Source: CALVGQ01 sp031551965 (GTDB lineage Bacteria > Bacillota_I > Bacilli_A > Erysipelotrichales > Erysipelotrichaceae). From it: DNA of 64,000 bases. The DNA lies in NCBI GenBank assembly GCA_031551965.1, contig JAVBMW010000030.1, forward strand, positions 1 to 64,000. Reading direction: 5' to 3'. Positions within the stretch are counted from its first letter, which is position 1, and every line of letters starts with the position of its first letter. Shown one piece after another: positions 41,974-50,454 of this stretch. Under the pieces are notes generated by a model that ran no database searches, had not been told where the DNA came from, and worked only from the letters and a program-made list of their open reading frames with translations. A program made the position numbers and the translations under genes.

Positions 41974-43244
41974 AGGTCACCATTCATCCTAAAAATATTA
42001 CACCAACAAGTGTAGTTATTCCGCCAAGTAAGTCGATGTCTCATCGTGCTATTTTGTGTGCTTCTTTAGCTGATGGATTTAGTGTAGTACGCAATATTGA
42101 TTATAGTGATGATGTCAAGGTTACGATCGAGGGCATGAGAAAGCTAGGTGCAAAAATCATCGAGTTTGAGGATTACGTAGAAATTCAAGGAATTAAAGAT
42201 TTTGATCACTTAACCGATTCAACGATCGAATGCAATGAATCAGGCTCTTCTCTTCGTTTCTTTATTCCTATTTTTTCTTTAACAAATCAGAAAGTGCATT
42301 TTACAGGAAAAAATAGATTGTTAAAAAGACCTCAACATGTCTATGCAGAAATATTTAAGAATCAATCAATCCATTATGAACATAATGAAGAAGTTATAGA
42401 AATTGATGGTTCAATCAAATCGGGTGAATTTACTTTACCTGGAGATGTGTCTAGTCAATTTATTTCCGGTTTACTTTTTGCGTTACCATTTTGTGAGGGT
42501 AACAGTACAATTCATGTGCTTGAACCATTTGAATCAAGAAGTTATGTTGAACTTACAGTACAGATGTTAATAAAGTTTGGGATCATTGCAGGTTTCATTG
42601 ACAAAAATACTTTAGTGATAAAAGGGAGTCAGCATTATCGCGCAAGGGATATCACTGTTGAAGCGGATTATAGCCAACTTGGTTTTTTTGCAGGGCTAGG
42701 TTCTATCAACAATACCATTGATTGTCTAAATTTAAATAAAGATTCTCTGCAAGGAGATAAGGAGATTATATCTATCTTAAGGGAAATGAATGCTAAGGTT
42801 TTATATACAAATGAAGGAATACGTTTTTATAAAAGTGAGTTGAAGGCTACGACGATCGATTTGAAAGATTGTCCAGATCTAGGTCCAATTTTGATGGTCA
42901 TCGCCTCTTTTGCGAAAGGGACCACAACCATCATCAACGCTGGACGTTTAAGAATTAAAGAAAGTGACCGTATTGCAGCAATGGAAGAAGAACTTCGAAA
43001 ATGTGGAGTCACTATTTCCAGCACTCAAGATACGGTTACAATTGTAGGTACTGATCATTTTGAGGCTACAGATGATTTATTTGGACACAAAGATCACCGC
43101 ATCGTAATGAGTATGGCGATTGCGGGGACAATGGCAAATAAACCAGTAACGATTTGTGGTGCAGAGTGTATATCAAAGAGTTATCCAGGTTTTTTTGATG
43201 ATTTAAAGAAAATTGGTATTGAGGTCGATGTTTATGATGAATAA
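41970..43244 (+). CDS. aroA: 3-phosphoshikimate 1-carboxyvinyltransferase (EPSP synthase)
   Basis: 424 residues. It transfers the enolpyruvyl group of PEP to shikimate-3-phosphate. Landmarks are PPSKSMSHRAILCASLADG (about 18-36), ECNESGSSLRFFIPI (the class usually reads GTTxR; here GSSLR), LPGDVSSQFISGLLFALP and RIKESDRIAAMEEELRKCG. Both domains are complete. It overlaps aroF by 4 bp and its end overlaps the tyrA start. Confidence 0.94.
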   Translation: MKVTIHPKNITPTSVVIPPSKSMSHRAILCASLADGFSVVRNIDYSDDVKVTIEGMRKLGAKIIEFEDYVEIQGIKDFDHLTDSTIECNESGSSLRFFIPIFSLTNQKVHFTGKNRLLKRPQHVYAEIFKNQSIHYEHNEEVIEIDGSIKSGEFTLPGDVSSQFISGLLFALPFCEGNSTIHVLEPFESRSYVELTVQMLIKFGIIAGFIDKNTLVIKGSQHYRARDITVEADYSQLGFFAGLGSINNTIDCLNLNKDSLQGDKEIISILREMNAKVLYTNEGIRFYKSELKATTIDLKDCPDLGPILMVIASFAKGTTTIINAGRLRIKESDRIAAMEEELRKCGVTISSTQDTVTIVGTDHFEATDDLFGHKDHRIVMSMAIAGTMANKPVTICGAECISKSYPGFFDDLKKIGIEVDVYDE

Positions 43245-44094
43245 AGAAATGAATATCTTGATAGTTGGGCTTGGTTTATTAGGTGGAAGTTATGCTGCAT
43301 CTTTATCAAGTCAAGGATATAAAGTAAATGGAATTGATTCTAATTCTGATAGTATCGACTACGGTTTAAAAATGGGCTGGATAGAAAAAGGCTCATCATT
43401 CGATGATGAATTATTGATTCAAAATGCAGATTTACTTATTCTTGGGCTTTACCCAAGTGTTATGATTGATTGGGTAAAAAATAATAGACAATACTTCAAA
43501 TCAGGGTTGATCATTACTGATGTGAGCGGTGTAAAAGGAGCGATCGTAACACAAATTCAATCTCTTTTACAAAATGATGTCGAGTTTGTGAGTAGTCATC
43601 CAATGGCTGGGAAAGAAGTAAGTGGTATTCAAAACAGTGACCCTTCAATCTTTAAAAAGGCCAACTTTATATTGATTCTTACTGATAAAAATACACCAAA
43701 AGGACTTGCGATGATTCGTAATCTTGCCGAAATTTTGAGCTTTAATCACATCACTGAACTGACGATTGAAAAGCATGATGAACTGATTGGTTTTGTATCA
43801 CAATTGACGCATGTGATTGCAGTGTGTTTAATGAACAGTAAAATAGATCCACTTTTAGTTGAGGTAACAGGAGATAGCTTTAGAGATTTAACAAGGATTG
43901 CGAAAATCAATGAAAATTTATGGTCTGAGTTATTTTTATTGAATAAGGATAAGCTATTAAGTGAAATCGAAGGCTTTCAAAATGAATTGGAAAACTTTAA
44001 AAGGGTATTACAAAATGAAGATGTTGATATGATGAAAAAGTTGTTTATCCAATCGACAAATCAGCGTAAATTATTTGATAAAAAGGAGAACTAA
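43234..44094 (+). CDS. tyrA: Prephenate dehydrogenase
   Basis: 286 residues from the ATG at 43234, preceded by GAGGTCG; upstream in-frame starts have no site. The NAD-binding motif is VGLGLLGGSYA (about 9-19). SSHPMAGKEVSGIQ (about 126-139) and LTHVIAVCLMNSK belong to the TyrA dimerisation and active site. No C-terminal ACT domain and no chorismate mutase domain are fused. It oxidatively decarboxylates prephenate to 4-hydroxyphenylpyruvate for tyrosine. It starts inside the end of aroA by 11 bp. Confidence 0.92.
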   Translation: MMNKEMNILIVGLGLLGGSYAASLSSQGYKVNGIDSNSDSIDYGLKMGWIEKGSSFDDELLIQNADLLILGLYPSVMIDWVKNNRQYFKSGLIITDVSGVKGAIVTQIQSLLQNDVEFVSSHPMAGKEVSGIQNSDPSIFKKANFILILTDKNTPKGLAMIRNLAEILSFNHITELTIEKHDELIGFVSQLTHVIAVCLMNSKIDPLLVEVTGDSFRDLTRIAKINENLWSELFLLNKDKLLSEIEGFQNELENFKRVLQNEDVDMMKKLFIQSTNQRKLFDKKEN

Positions 44095-44095
44095 T

Positions 44096-44530
44096 ATGAA
44101 GTTGATGTTGCTAAATGGACCTAATTTAAATATGGTCGGGATACGTGAAAAAAACATTTATGGAACAATGGATTATAATGATATGATCATATATTTAATG
44201 GATGAAGCAATTAAACTTGAAATTGAACTTGATTGTCGTCAAAGCAATCATGAAGGAACTCTAGTGGATCATATTCAAGAAGCATACTTCAAAAACTTTG
44301 ATGGGATCATAATCAATCCTGGTGCTTATACTCATACAAGTATTGCAATATTGGATGCAATAAAAGCAATCGCACCCATTCCTTGTGTTGAAGTACATTT
44401 ATCAGATATTCAACATAGAGAAGAATTTAGGAAAATGTCCTATCCCGCACTAGCTTGTGTAAAACAAATTTATGGATTGGGAGTCGAAGGCTATGTTGAA
44501 GCAATGAAGTTTCTATTAAATAGAAAGTAA
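44096..44530 (+). CDS. aroQ: Type II 3-dehydroquinate dehydratase
   Basis: 144 residues from the ATG at 44096, eight bases after AAGGAG. LLNGPNLNMVGIREKNIYG (with the catalytic Arg and Tyr), RQSNHEG, INPGAYTHTSIAILDAI and EVHLSDIQHREEFR are those of the small dodecameric type II dehydroquinase. It supplies the missing third step between AroB and AroE. It is the last gene of the operon. Confidence 0.94.
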   Translation: MKLMLLNGPNLNMVGIREKNIYGTMDYNDMIIYLMDEAIKLEIELDCRQSNHEGTLVDHIQEAYFKNFDGIIINPGAYTHTSIAILDAIKAIAPIPCVEVHLSDIQHREEFRKMSYPALACVKQIYGLGVEGYVEAMKFLLNRK

Positions 44531-44560
44531 AAGGGAAGGATTTCTCTTTTTCTTTGATAG
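44529..44560 (+). terminator. Terminator of the aromatic operon
   Basis: AAAAGGGA pairs with TCTCTTTT (one G-T pair) around AGGATT, followed by TCTTTG. It starts at the aroQ stop. Confidence 0.6.
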
Positions 44561-44602
44561 ACAAAAAGTTACAACAGGACTAGAATAGTTAAGGGTGATA
44601 AA

Positions 44603-45142
44603 ATGAAAGATTATATTGATTTATTTATGATTTTCTCCCGTATAGGAGCAGTTACATTTGGAGGCGGATATACGATGCTTCCGATTTTACAAAAAGAAGT
44701 AGTTGAAAAAAGAGGTTGGGTAACAGAAGAAGAAATTATGGACTATTATGCGATCAGTCAATGTACTCCAGGTATCATTGCGGTCAATACTTCGATCTTT
44801 GTGGGTTATCGTTGTAAGAAATTGTTAGGTGGTATCGTTAGTGCTTTAGGAATGGTATTTCCATCAATCGTGATTATTTTATTAATAGCGATGTTTCTTC
44901 AAAATATTATGTCTTATCCAATCGTGATCCAAGCATTCAATGGAATTCGAGTTGCCGTTGCGGCTTTAGTGTTTCAGGCAACGATCACTCTTTATAAAAA
45001 AGGAGTCGTTGATAAATTTACTTTTGGAGTATTTGTAGTAAGTTTAATCGTATTTATGGCATTTAGTTTGTCGCCAGTGTACGTTGTAGTTGGATCAGCA
45101 GTTGCAGGAATACTAATGAAGACTTGGGGGAAAAAGAAATGA
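44603..45142 (+). CDS. Chromate transporter family protein, first half-size subunit
   Basis: 179 residues, about five to six membrane segments. FSRIGAVTFGGGYTMLPIL and ISQCTPGIIAVNTSIFVGYR are the signature of the chromate ion transporter (CHR) domain. Here the two CHR domains are on separate proteins instead of one fused chain. It overlaps the next subunit gene by 4 bp (ATGA). Short-chain CHR pairs function together in Bacillus as a chromate efflux pair; the natural anion in this organism may be different. Confidence 0.85.
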   Translation: MKDYIDLFMIFSRIGAVTFGGGYTMLPILQKEVVEKRGWVTEEEIMDYYAISQCTPGIIAVNTSIFVGYRCKKLLGGIVSALGMVFPSIVIILLIAMFLQNIMSYPIVIQAFNGIRVAVAALVFQATITLYKKGVVDKFTFGVFVVSLIVFMAFSLSPVYVVVGSAVAGILMKTWGKKK

Positions 45143-45687
45143 GTACATTAATTACATTGTTTTTTGAATTCTTCAAAATTGGTATATTCTCAGTAGGTGG
45201 GGGACTTGCAACACTTCCATATCTTGAAATTTTGGCTGATAAATATCCATGGTTTTCAAGAACTGAACTTATTGATATGATCGCTATATCAGAAAGCACA
45301 CCCGGTCCAATCGGTGTTAATATGGCAACTTTTGCAGGATATAGGGCTGCAGGAATAATTGGTGGAGTCGTTGCAACCTTGGGTATTGTTGCGGCTGCTG
45401 TCTTGGTTATTGGATTTATTGCGACGATCTTAGATAAATTCAAAGACAATAAATATGTAAACTATGCATTTTATGGAATCCGTGCCTGTGTTGCAGCATT
45501 AGTACTCTCTTCATGTATTGGACTTATGCAAACTACACTTTTACTCTCTGGACTACAACCATTTGCATTAAATATTCCTGCCATCATTGCATTTGCGGCA
45601 CTTCTTTGGGGAATGTTGAAATTCAAGAAACATCCAATTGTTTATATTGGCATTGCGGCATTGCTTGGAATGATTATTCCATTTTAA
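45139..45687 (+). CDS. Chromate transporter family protein, second half-size subunit
   Basis: 182 residues from the ATG at 45139; a TTG five codons earlier overlaps the GGGGGAAAA site. FFKIGIFSVGGGLATLPYLE and ISESTPGPIGVNMATFAGYR repeat the CHR signature of its partner. The two are clear paralogues with the expected opposed topology. The gene ends at a bidirectional terminator facing the aldolase gene. Confidence 0.85.
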   Translation: MSTLITLFFEFFKIGIFSVGGGLATLPYLEILADKYPWFSRTELIDMIAISESTPGPIGVNMATFAGYRAAGIIGGVVATLGIVAAAVLVIGFIATILDKFKDNKYVNYAFYGIRACVAALVLSSCIGLMQTTLLLSGLQPFALNIPAIIAFAALLWGMLKFKKHPIVYIGIAALLGMIIPF

Positions 45688-45722
45688 ACTTCAAAAGATT
45701 AACGGTTTCGTATTATAAAATA

Positions 45723-45772
45723 AAAGCACAACTTGAAGAGTATAATTAACTCTGTTAGGTTGTGCTTGTTTT
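45723..45772. terminator. Bidirectional terminator between chromate and aldolase genes
   Basis: AAGCACAAC (45724-45732) pairs with GTTGTGCTT (45759-45767), with an inner AGAG/CTCT stem; a T-rich tail follows on plus and A-rich DNA precedes. Confidence 0.75.
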
Positions 45773-45773
45773 G

Positions 45774-46808
45774 TTAAAGGGATTGGATATCCCTGATCAA
45801 CTGATCAATGTTTTCTTCCTTGGTTGCCCAGCTTGTGCAGAAACGAACTGCACTGTGTGTTTCATCTACTTTGCCCCATAAGGAGAAAGCATAAGTTTTA
45901 GATAATGTGTCGATTTGGTTTTTAGATAAGATTATGAACTGTTGATTAGTGTAGGAATCCGCAAATAGTTTGAAATTGGCATCAATGAATGCCTTTTTTA
46001 ATTTCATCGCAAGGTCAATCGCATGCCTTGATATTTTATAATAAAGATCATCAGTGAATAGTGTTTCAAACTGAATTCCAAGAATTCGTCCCTTCGCAAA
46101 CATCCCGCCATGCCTTTTAATCATATAACGGAAATCTCTTTTGATTGCTTCATTGGATATAACAACTGCTTCTCCAAAGAATGCACCTACTTTAGTACCA
46201 CCAATGTAGAAGACATCACAAAGGTTTGTGATATCCTGCAGTGTTACATCCGTGTTGTATGACATCAGTCCATAGCCAAGACGTGCCCCATCAATGAATA
46301 GTGGAATGTTATATTCTTTACAAGTATTAAATAAGTCAGTTAATTCTTGTTTACTATAAAGTGTTCCTGATTCAGTAGGGTGAGAAATATAAACCATAGC
46401 AGGTTGTACAATGTGTTCATGAGTACCATCGTTGTAATGATCATTGATCGCACAGCGTACTTGTGTTGCACTAATTTTGCCATCAATATTTTGAAGAGGT
46501 AAAACTTTATGTCCTGTTGCCTCAATGGCACCTGTTTCATGAACATTGATGTGTCCTGTATCTGCACATAGAACTCCCTGATATGGGCGAAGAGTTGCAC
46601 TAATTACAGTTGTGTTGGCTTGTGTTCCACCAACCAGAATATGTACATCTACATTTTGTCTATTGCAGGCATCTTTAATTAATTGTTTTGCCCTTTCACT
46701 GTGAGGATCCATACTATATCCTTCAGTTTGTTCCATATTTGTTTTTTGTAATGCTTCTATTATTAAAGGATGAGCTCCTTCAATATAATCACTATCAAAT
46801 CGTATCAT
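45774..46808 (-). CDS. ltaE: Low-specificity L-threonine aldolase
   Basis: 344 residues, a PLP enzyme of fold type I. Landmarks are FDSDYIEGAHP at the N-terminus, LVGGTQANTTVIS, HINVHETGAIEATGHKV, FIDGARLGYGLMS and the PLP-lysine segment FYIGGTKVGAFFGEAVV. It cleaves L-threonine to glycine and acetaldehyde, and probably also allo-threonine and related 3-hydroxy amino acids. It is monocistronic. Confidence 0.9.
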   Translation of the reverse strand: MIRFDSDYIEGAHPLIIEALQKTNMEQTEGYSMDPHSERAKQLIKDACNRQNVDVHILVGGTQANTTVISATLRPYQGVLCADTGHINVHETGAIEATGHKVLPLQNIDGKISATQVRCAINDHYNDGTHEHIVQPAMVYISHPTESGTLYSKQELTDLFNTCKEYNIPLFIDGARLGYGLMSYNTDVTLQDITNLCDVFYIGGTKVGAFFGEAVVISNEAIKRDFRYMIKRHGGMFAKGRILGIQFETLFTDDLYYKISRHAIDLAMKLKKAFIDANFKLFADSYTNQQFIILSKNQIDTLSKTYAFSLWGKVDETHSAVRFCTSWATKEENIDQLIRDIQSL

Positions 46809-46875
46809 GAGTTAAGCCTTCTTTCTGTTTTCTATTATACAAAATAAAAGAGCCTTTTTAAAGGCTCTTGATTCA

Positions 46876-47478
46876 TTATCTGTTATAGAACTCGATAATT
46901 AATGATTCGTTGATTTCTTGGTTTAATTCATGACGTTCAGGAACACGTACAAATTTTCCTTTTTTGTTTTCTTTGTCAACAGTAACGAATGCAACAGTAT
47001 TTAATACTGATTCTAAAGCTTCGTTGATTGCAGGCATATTCATTGATTTTTCTTTGATAGAAATTTCAGAACCTGGAGCAACTAATGCTGAAGGAATATC
47101 TAATTTCTTTCCGTTAACTAAAACGTGACCATGGTTAACAAGTTGTCTTGCCCCACGACGAGTTCTAGCAAATCCCATACGATATACTACATTATCTAAA
47201 CGAGATTCAAGTAAGAATAACATGTTGTGACCAGTTACACCTTTCATCTTAGTAGCTTTAATGTAGTTGTTGAAGAATTGACGTTCGCTTAATCCATACA
47301 TATGTCTGATACGTTGTTTTTCACGAAGTTGTGTTCCGTAGTTGCTTAATTTGATACGTTTAGTTGGTCCATGTTGACCTGGTGCATAAGTGCGTTTTTG
47401 AAGTTCTTCGCCAGTTTCTAAGATTGAGAAACTTAAACGACGAGCGATCTTCCAAGTAGATCCAGTGTTTCTTGACAT
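46876..47478 (-). CDS. rpsD: 30S ribosomal protein S4
   Basis: 200 residues from the ATG at 47478, preceded by AGGAGGAC; the longer frame to 47517 is not used. RTYAPGQHGP, KLSNYGTQLREKQRIRHMYGLSE and the S4 RNA-binding domain LESRLDNVVYRMGFARTRRGARQLVNHGHV (in segments) are intact. It is zinc-free: no N-terminal cysteine cluster. S4 binds 16S rRNA early in assembly. It is a single gene with a strong promoter and a leader of about 170 nt, as expected for autoregulation by S4. Confidence 0.97.
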   Translation of the reverse strand: MSRNTGSTWKIARRLSFSILETGEELQKRTYAPGQHGPTKRIKLSNYGTQLREKQRIRHMYGLSERQFFNNYIKATKMKGVTGHNMLFLLESRLDNVVYRMGFARTRRGARQLVNHGHVLVNGKKLDIPSALVAPGSEISIKEKSMNMPAINEALESVLNTVAFVTVDKENKKGKFVRVPERHELNQEINESLIIEFYNR

Positions 47479-47650
47479 TTGATGTCCTCCTATGTGTTTT
47501 ATTAGCAATAAAATCACAACAGGTACAAATTACTTTGGGAAGTGTTGATATGAATAATTTCGCAAGCAAGCAGCAAGTTACTTTTATACAGATTTACTGA
47601 TACCAACGCTTTGATCCAAGAGCTTTGTAAGCTGCTTATGTTTTTGAATG
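47479..47650 (-). promoter_or_regulatory. rpsD 5' leader, probable S4 autoregulatory region
   Basis: The predicted transcript leader of about 170 nt between the promoter and the S4 start contains short repeats such as GCTTGCTTGC and AGCAGCTTACAAAGCTC, and several small hairpins. Firmicutes rpsD leaders commonly bind S4 to repress translation. I cannot align it to the known consensus by eye, so this is inferred from position and length. Confidence 0.4.
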
Positions 47651-47657
47651 CTTGTAA

Positions 47658-47686
47658 ATAATACCAAGGAATGACGTTAATGTCAA
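47658..47686 (-). promoter_or_regulatory. rpsD promoter
   Basis: On the minus strand TTGACA (47686-47681), a 17-bp spacer and TATTAT (47663-47658): a near-consensus sigma-A promoter. Confidence 0.8.
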
Positions 47687-47719
47687 TGAAAACTGCGTTT
47701 TTATGCTATTTTGAACGGT

Positions 47720-48165
47720 ATATGAAATATAAATCGATAATTATTTTCTAAAAACTTCTAAACTTGCAGACGATGTACGATACGGAGCCAGAAAACGTTC
47801 ATTTTCAACGTTTTTGTTCAATAGGACGATTTGCATATTAAAAGTGAAAATGACATAATACAGCTGCGTCCTGACACAACGCAGAATACTTTGAAAACCA
47901 TGGAAATCAAAGTATTTACTTATGTTGAAATACATAAGTGTGTTACTTGTTTCAATGATCCTAGGGCGTTGAATCAGGGGAGGTAGACATTGTGAGATGT
48001 CATCTAAATGGTAGTAATCTACCCGGAAATCATTTGTTGCAGACTGATACTTCGAGGTTTTCGAAACTCATGGATCAAATCGTGTATTTGCTTCTGATTT
48101 ACTTGATTGTAAAGGAGTTAAGAAAATCTTAGGATAATTGGTTCTGCAAGAAAAGCGAATGATTT
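47720..48165. other. Long non-coding region with a chain of strong inverted repeats
   Basis: No convincing ORF. From left to right: AAAACGTT/AACGTTTT (47792-47799 with 47807-47814); CTGCGT/ACGCAG (47864-47869 with 47879-47884); AATACTTTG/CAAAGTATT (47885-47893 with 47908-47916); ACTTATGT/ACATAAGT (47918-47925 with 47932-47939); GGTAGA/TCTACC (47982-47987 with 48018-48023) enclosing CATT/AATG. A long-range helix follows: AAATCATT plus TTGCAGA (48027-48034, 48037-48043) with TCTGCAA plus AATGATTT (48143-48149, 48158-48165). Inside that helix is the hairpin TTCGA/TCGAA (48051-48065). This density suggests one or more structured RNAs, strand undecided. I do not recognise RNase P, tmRNA, 6S, SRP or a known riboswitch. 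Confidence 0.5.
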
Positions 48166-48170
48166 AAAAA

Positions 48171-48194
48171 AAGAGAGGATAGCCGTCCTCTCTT
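48171..48194. terminator. Terminator of the BlaR1-type gene, usable on both strands
   Basis: AAGAGAGGA (48171-48179) pairs with TCCTCTCTT (48186-48194) around TAGCCG. On the minus strand it is followed by TTTTTTT; on plus by only TTTT. It probably ends the blaR1-like transcript. Confidence 0.75.
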
Positions 48195-48325
48195 TTCCGT
48201 TGCAGAATCTGCAATCAAGGTTTTCATCTATAGTATACAGCATTTATATAAAAATACTATACCTTTTTGAAAGTTTGTTCCATTTCTCTTTTAAAAAACC
48301 ATAAGTCAAATCAATACAATCTTCT

Positions 48326-49798
48326 TTAGTTTTCAGAAATAGAAGGAAGTAGTGCAATGATCATATTCCAATCAATGATGTCATCAAGAATAAATGTGGT
48401 ATTTGAGTGATTTTCATTATAATCGTTTAAAATGATATATTTATCAGTGATAACGATACGTAATAATAGTTTTTTTTCTACATCTTTGTAGTAAATAGAT
48501 AGATGATCGTCATCCACATAAGTGTAATTATCAAAACTAGAGTAAAGCTTTTTAACTCGAAGTGTGGCAATATAAGCTGTAAGAGTACTTTCATTGTCTT
48601 CACCAATGTTTCTAAGTTCGATGGTTTGATTGTCTAATAAGTTTGTATATATTGATTCTATAGTGATTTCTGAAGAAATTTTATCGTAGAAAATTGATTG
48701 AACAGTATTTGCCTCTCCTACAATAGAAACAGTACCTAATGGCATAAACAAGCAGAAAACAGCCAGTCCAATTATGATGGTTCCAGTATGTCGTTTTGTA
48801 GGGTTAATAACTCCTTTAAGTCGGTAATGCAATGAATTTGCAGAAGATGAGAGACAGGTTGTAAAACCTTGACTACTTCCGGCATTTTTTAATAGAAGTT
48901 CAGCATATTGTCGTCGAGTTATTTCATCTGTATCGAATAATACAGCCTCATCACAACTTAATTCTAAATCTTCAGCTACTTTTTTTCGGGCGATCCAACT
49001 TAATGGATTAAACCAAGATACTGCAACACAAAAACCAATGAAGACTTTTGTACGTGTATCCGCCCTTAAGATATGGCGCAGTTCATGTTGAAAAATGATT
49101 TTAAATTCATTTTCGCTGTAGCTTTGATCAGGTAATACAAGAATCATAGTTTTGTTGAAACAACCGATCGTAATTGGGGTATTAACATTTTTTGAAATAA
49201 GTATAGGGATATTATTTTTGACACCATGAAGCTTAGAGTTAGAGTGCCACATAGAGAGAATAGCTTCATCCGTAAATTCACTGGCATTATTTAGTATAAA
49301 GTTACGATAATGAAAATGAGTCGCAAACTGCCAAATAATGACAACGAAAAAACCAAGTAACCAAATCCAAATTATAGGTGAAAATAATTGTTCAGATATA
49401 GTTATTGTAAATATAGGGTTGTAGAAATCTTTACGGTAGTAAAGTGTGATATAAAGAAAATTAGGTACTAACCAAAGACTTGCACAAGTTAATGCACTAA
49501 TGGATCGTCTTAATAATGGTAAAAGTAGCAGTAAAATCGCATAATAAATAGTAATAATGAGAAATAACAATCCTAAATCTACAAAAAAAGATTCAATATA
49601 AGGTCTTCCTGTAAGTAATGTAAGTGCTAGTAATGCTGCAGTATACATTGGTAATTGAAGTGGCTCAATTAATGAGATACGTGTACCAACTTCTAAACCG
49701 CTTGTCTTCAGTAATTTTTCTTTCTCGGATTGAAAATGATAACCAAAGAAAACGATACAGCTGATAAATAAACTTGCCACTAAATTAGCGATTCTCAT
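48326..49798 (-). CDS. M56-family (BlaR1/MecR1-like) membrane metalloprotease
   Basis: 490 residues. About four hydrophobic segments precede the zinc-protease motif FQHELRHILRAD (HExxH, about 235-246) with the later Glu in AEDLELSCDEAVLFD. One more transmembrane helix (about 340-360) leads to an extracytoplasmic domain of about 125 residues. That domain is not a beta-lactam-binding transpeptidase domain (no SxxK/KTG motifs), so the signal sensed is probably not a beta-lactam. By analogy to BlaR1 the protease cleaves the neighbouring BlaI-type repressor when triggered. The start overlaps the repressor gene by 4 bp. Confidence 0.85.
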   Translation of the reverse strand: MRIANLVASLFISCIVFFGYHFQSEKEKLLKTSGLEVGTRISLIEPLQLPMYTAALLALTLLTGRPYIESFFVDLGLLFLIITIYYAILLLLLPLLRRSISALTCASLWLVPNFLYITLYYRKDFYNPIFTITISEQLFSPIIWIWLLGFFVVIIWQFATHFHYRNFILNNASEFTDEAILSMWHSNSKLHGVKNNIPILISKNVNTPITIGCFNKTMILVLPDQSYSENEFKIIFQHELRHILRADTRTKVFIGFCVAVSWFNPLSWIARKKVAEDLELSCDEAVLFDTDEITRRQYAELLLKNAGSSQGFTTCLSSSANSLHYRLKGVINPTKRHTGTIIIGLAVFCLFMPLGTVSIVGEANTVQSIFYDKISSEITIESIYTNLLDNQTIELRNIGEDNESTLTAYIATLRVKKLYSSFDNYTYVDDDHLSIYYKDVEKKLLLRIVITDKYIILNDYNENHSNTTFILDDIIDWNMIIALLPSISEN

Positions 49799-50169
49799 AA
49801 CTCATCGCGCTCCAAAAGATTGCGTAATTGTTCAAGTTCATCTTTACTCAAACCACTATCACAAAGAGCTGTGGCAAAGAGCTGGATATTACCACTGCAT
49901 AATTTATCTAAAAAACGTTTGCTTTGAGTTGCTAAGTAGTCACTACGAGAAACTAGTGGGGTGTAAATATTGTTCCTACCATCTTTTTCAACGGAAATAG
50001 CCTCTTTATCAGTTAGCCTGGAAAGTAGGGTCAAAAGAGTTGTAGTAGCCATTGGATATTTTTGTGTAATGATATTCTCGATATCTAGCCTTGAAACAGG
50101 GGGTTCTAAATCCCAAATTACTTGCATGACTTCTAGTTCGGCATCAGGGAGCTTACGATTAAATGACAT
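49795..50169 (-). CDS. BlaI/MecI/CopY-family repressor
   Basis: 124 residues from the ATG at 50169, preceded by GAGGTGAT; the frame extends to 50319 without a site and across the promoter. KLPDAELEVMQVIWDLEPPVS at the N-terminus and the winged-helix segment ATTTLLTLLSRLTDKEAI are the family signature, followed by GRNNIYTPLVSRSDYLA and a C-terminal dimerisation region. It should bind the two TACA-N2-TGTA-like palindromes in its promoter and be inactivated by the M56 protease. Confidence 0.92.
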   Translation of the reverse strand: MSFNRKLPDAELEVMQVIWDLEPPVSRLDIENIITQKYPMATTTLLTLLSRLTDKEAISVEKDGRNNIYTPLVSRSDYLATQSKRFLDKLCSGNIQLFATALCDSGLSKDELEQLRNLLERDEL

Positions 50170-50180
50170 AGTATCACCTC

Positions 50181-50232
50181 TTCTACAAATGTAGTATATA
50201 ACTATTCTACGGTTGTAGAAGATCGTTGTCAA
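50181..50232 (-). promoter_or_regulatory. Promoter and twin operators of the BlaI/BlaR1-type operon
   Basis: On the minus strand TTGACA (50232-50227), a 17-bp spacer and TAGAAT (50209-50204). Two palindromes, TTCTACGGTTGTAGAA (50205-50220) and TTCTACAAATGTAGTA (50181-50196), lie 24 bp apart. The first covers the spacer and -10, the second the start region. Both carry the TACA/TGTA half-sites of BlaI/MecI/CopY operators. Confidence 0.8.
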
Positions 50233-50365
50233 TAGCAAATTTAAAAAAGTTGATTTGAGGTTCTCGTAATTACCTTTGCTTGAAAAAGGCATAAATACAA
50301 GCTTAAACAAGATTAACAAAATTTTGTCGTCAATGAAAATTGCCTTTCGTTGATTATGTTAAACT

Positions 50366-50379
50366 TGCAAATCGTTGCA
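50366..50379. promoter_or_regulatory. cre-like palindrome upstream of mtlA
   Basis: TGCAAATCGTTGCA has the outer half-sites of a catabolite-responsive element (TG.AA...T..CA) but a mismatched centre. It is 76 bp before mtlA. The rest of the 285-bp region from 50170 shows no other clear site except the blaI promoter. Confidence 0.3.
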
Positions 50380-50454
50380 TTTGGTTTAAAGTGGAATTAA
50401 CAAAGGCAGGTGAAGAAAACACTTGCTAGATGACAAGAAAGAGGGGTTTATTTT

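Noticed and set aside
47479..47517. Longer rpsD reading frame starting at 47517
   Set aside because: The ribosome site AGGAGG lies after this start; S4 begins MSRNTG, which starts at 47478.
47760..48165. RNase P RNA, tmRNA or 6S RNA in the 47.8-kb gap
   Set aside because: The conserved RNase P core (such as GAGGAAAGTCC), the tmRNA tRNA-like end and a 6S-type single long rod were looked for on both strands and not seen.
50170..50319. Longer BlaI-type reading frame starting at 50319
   Set aside because: It would run through the promoter and both operators, and family members begin close to KLPDAELEVM.
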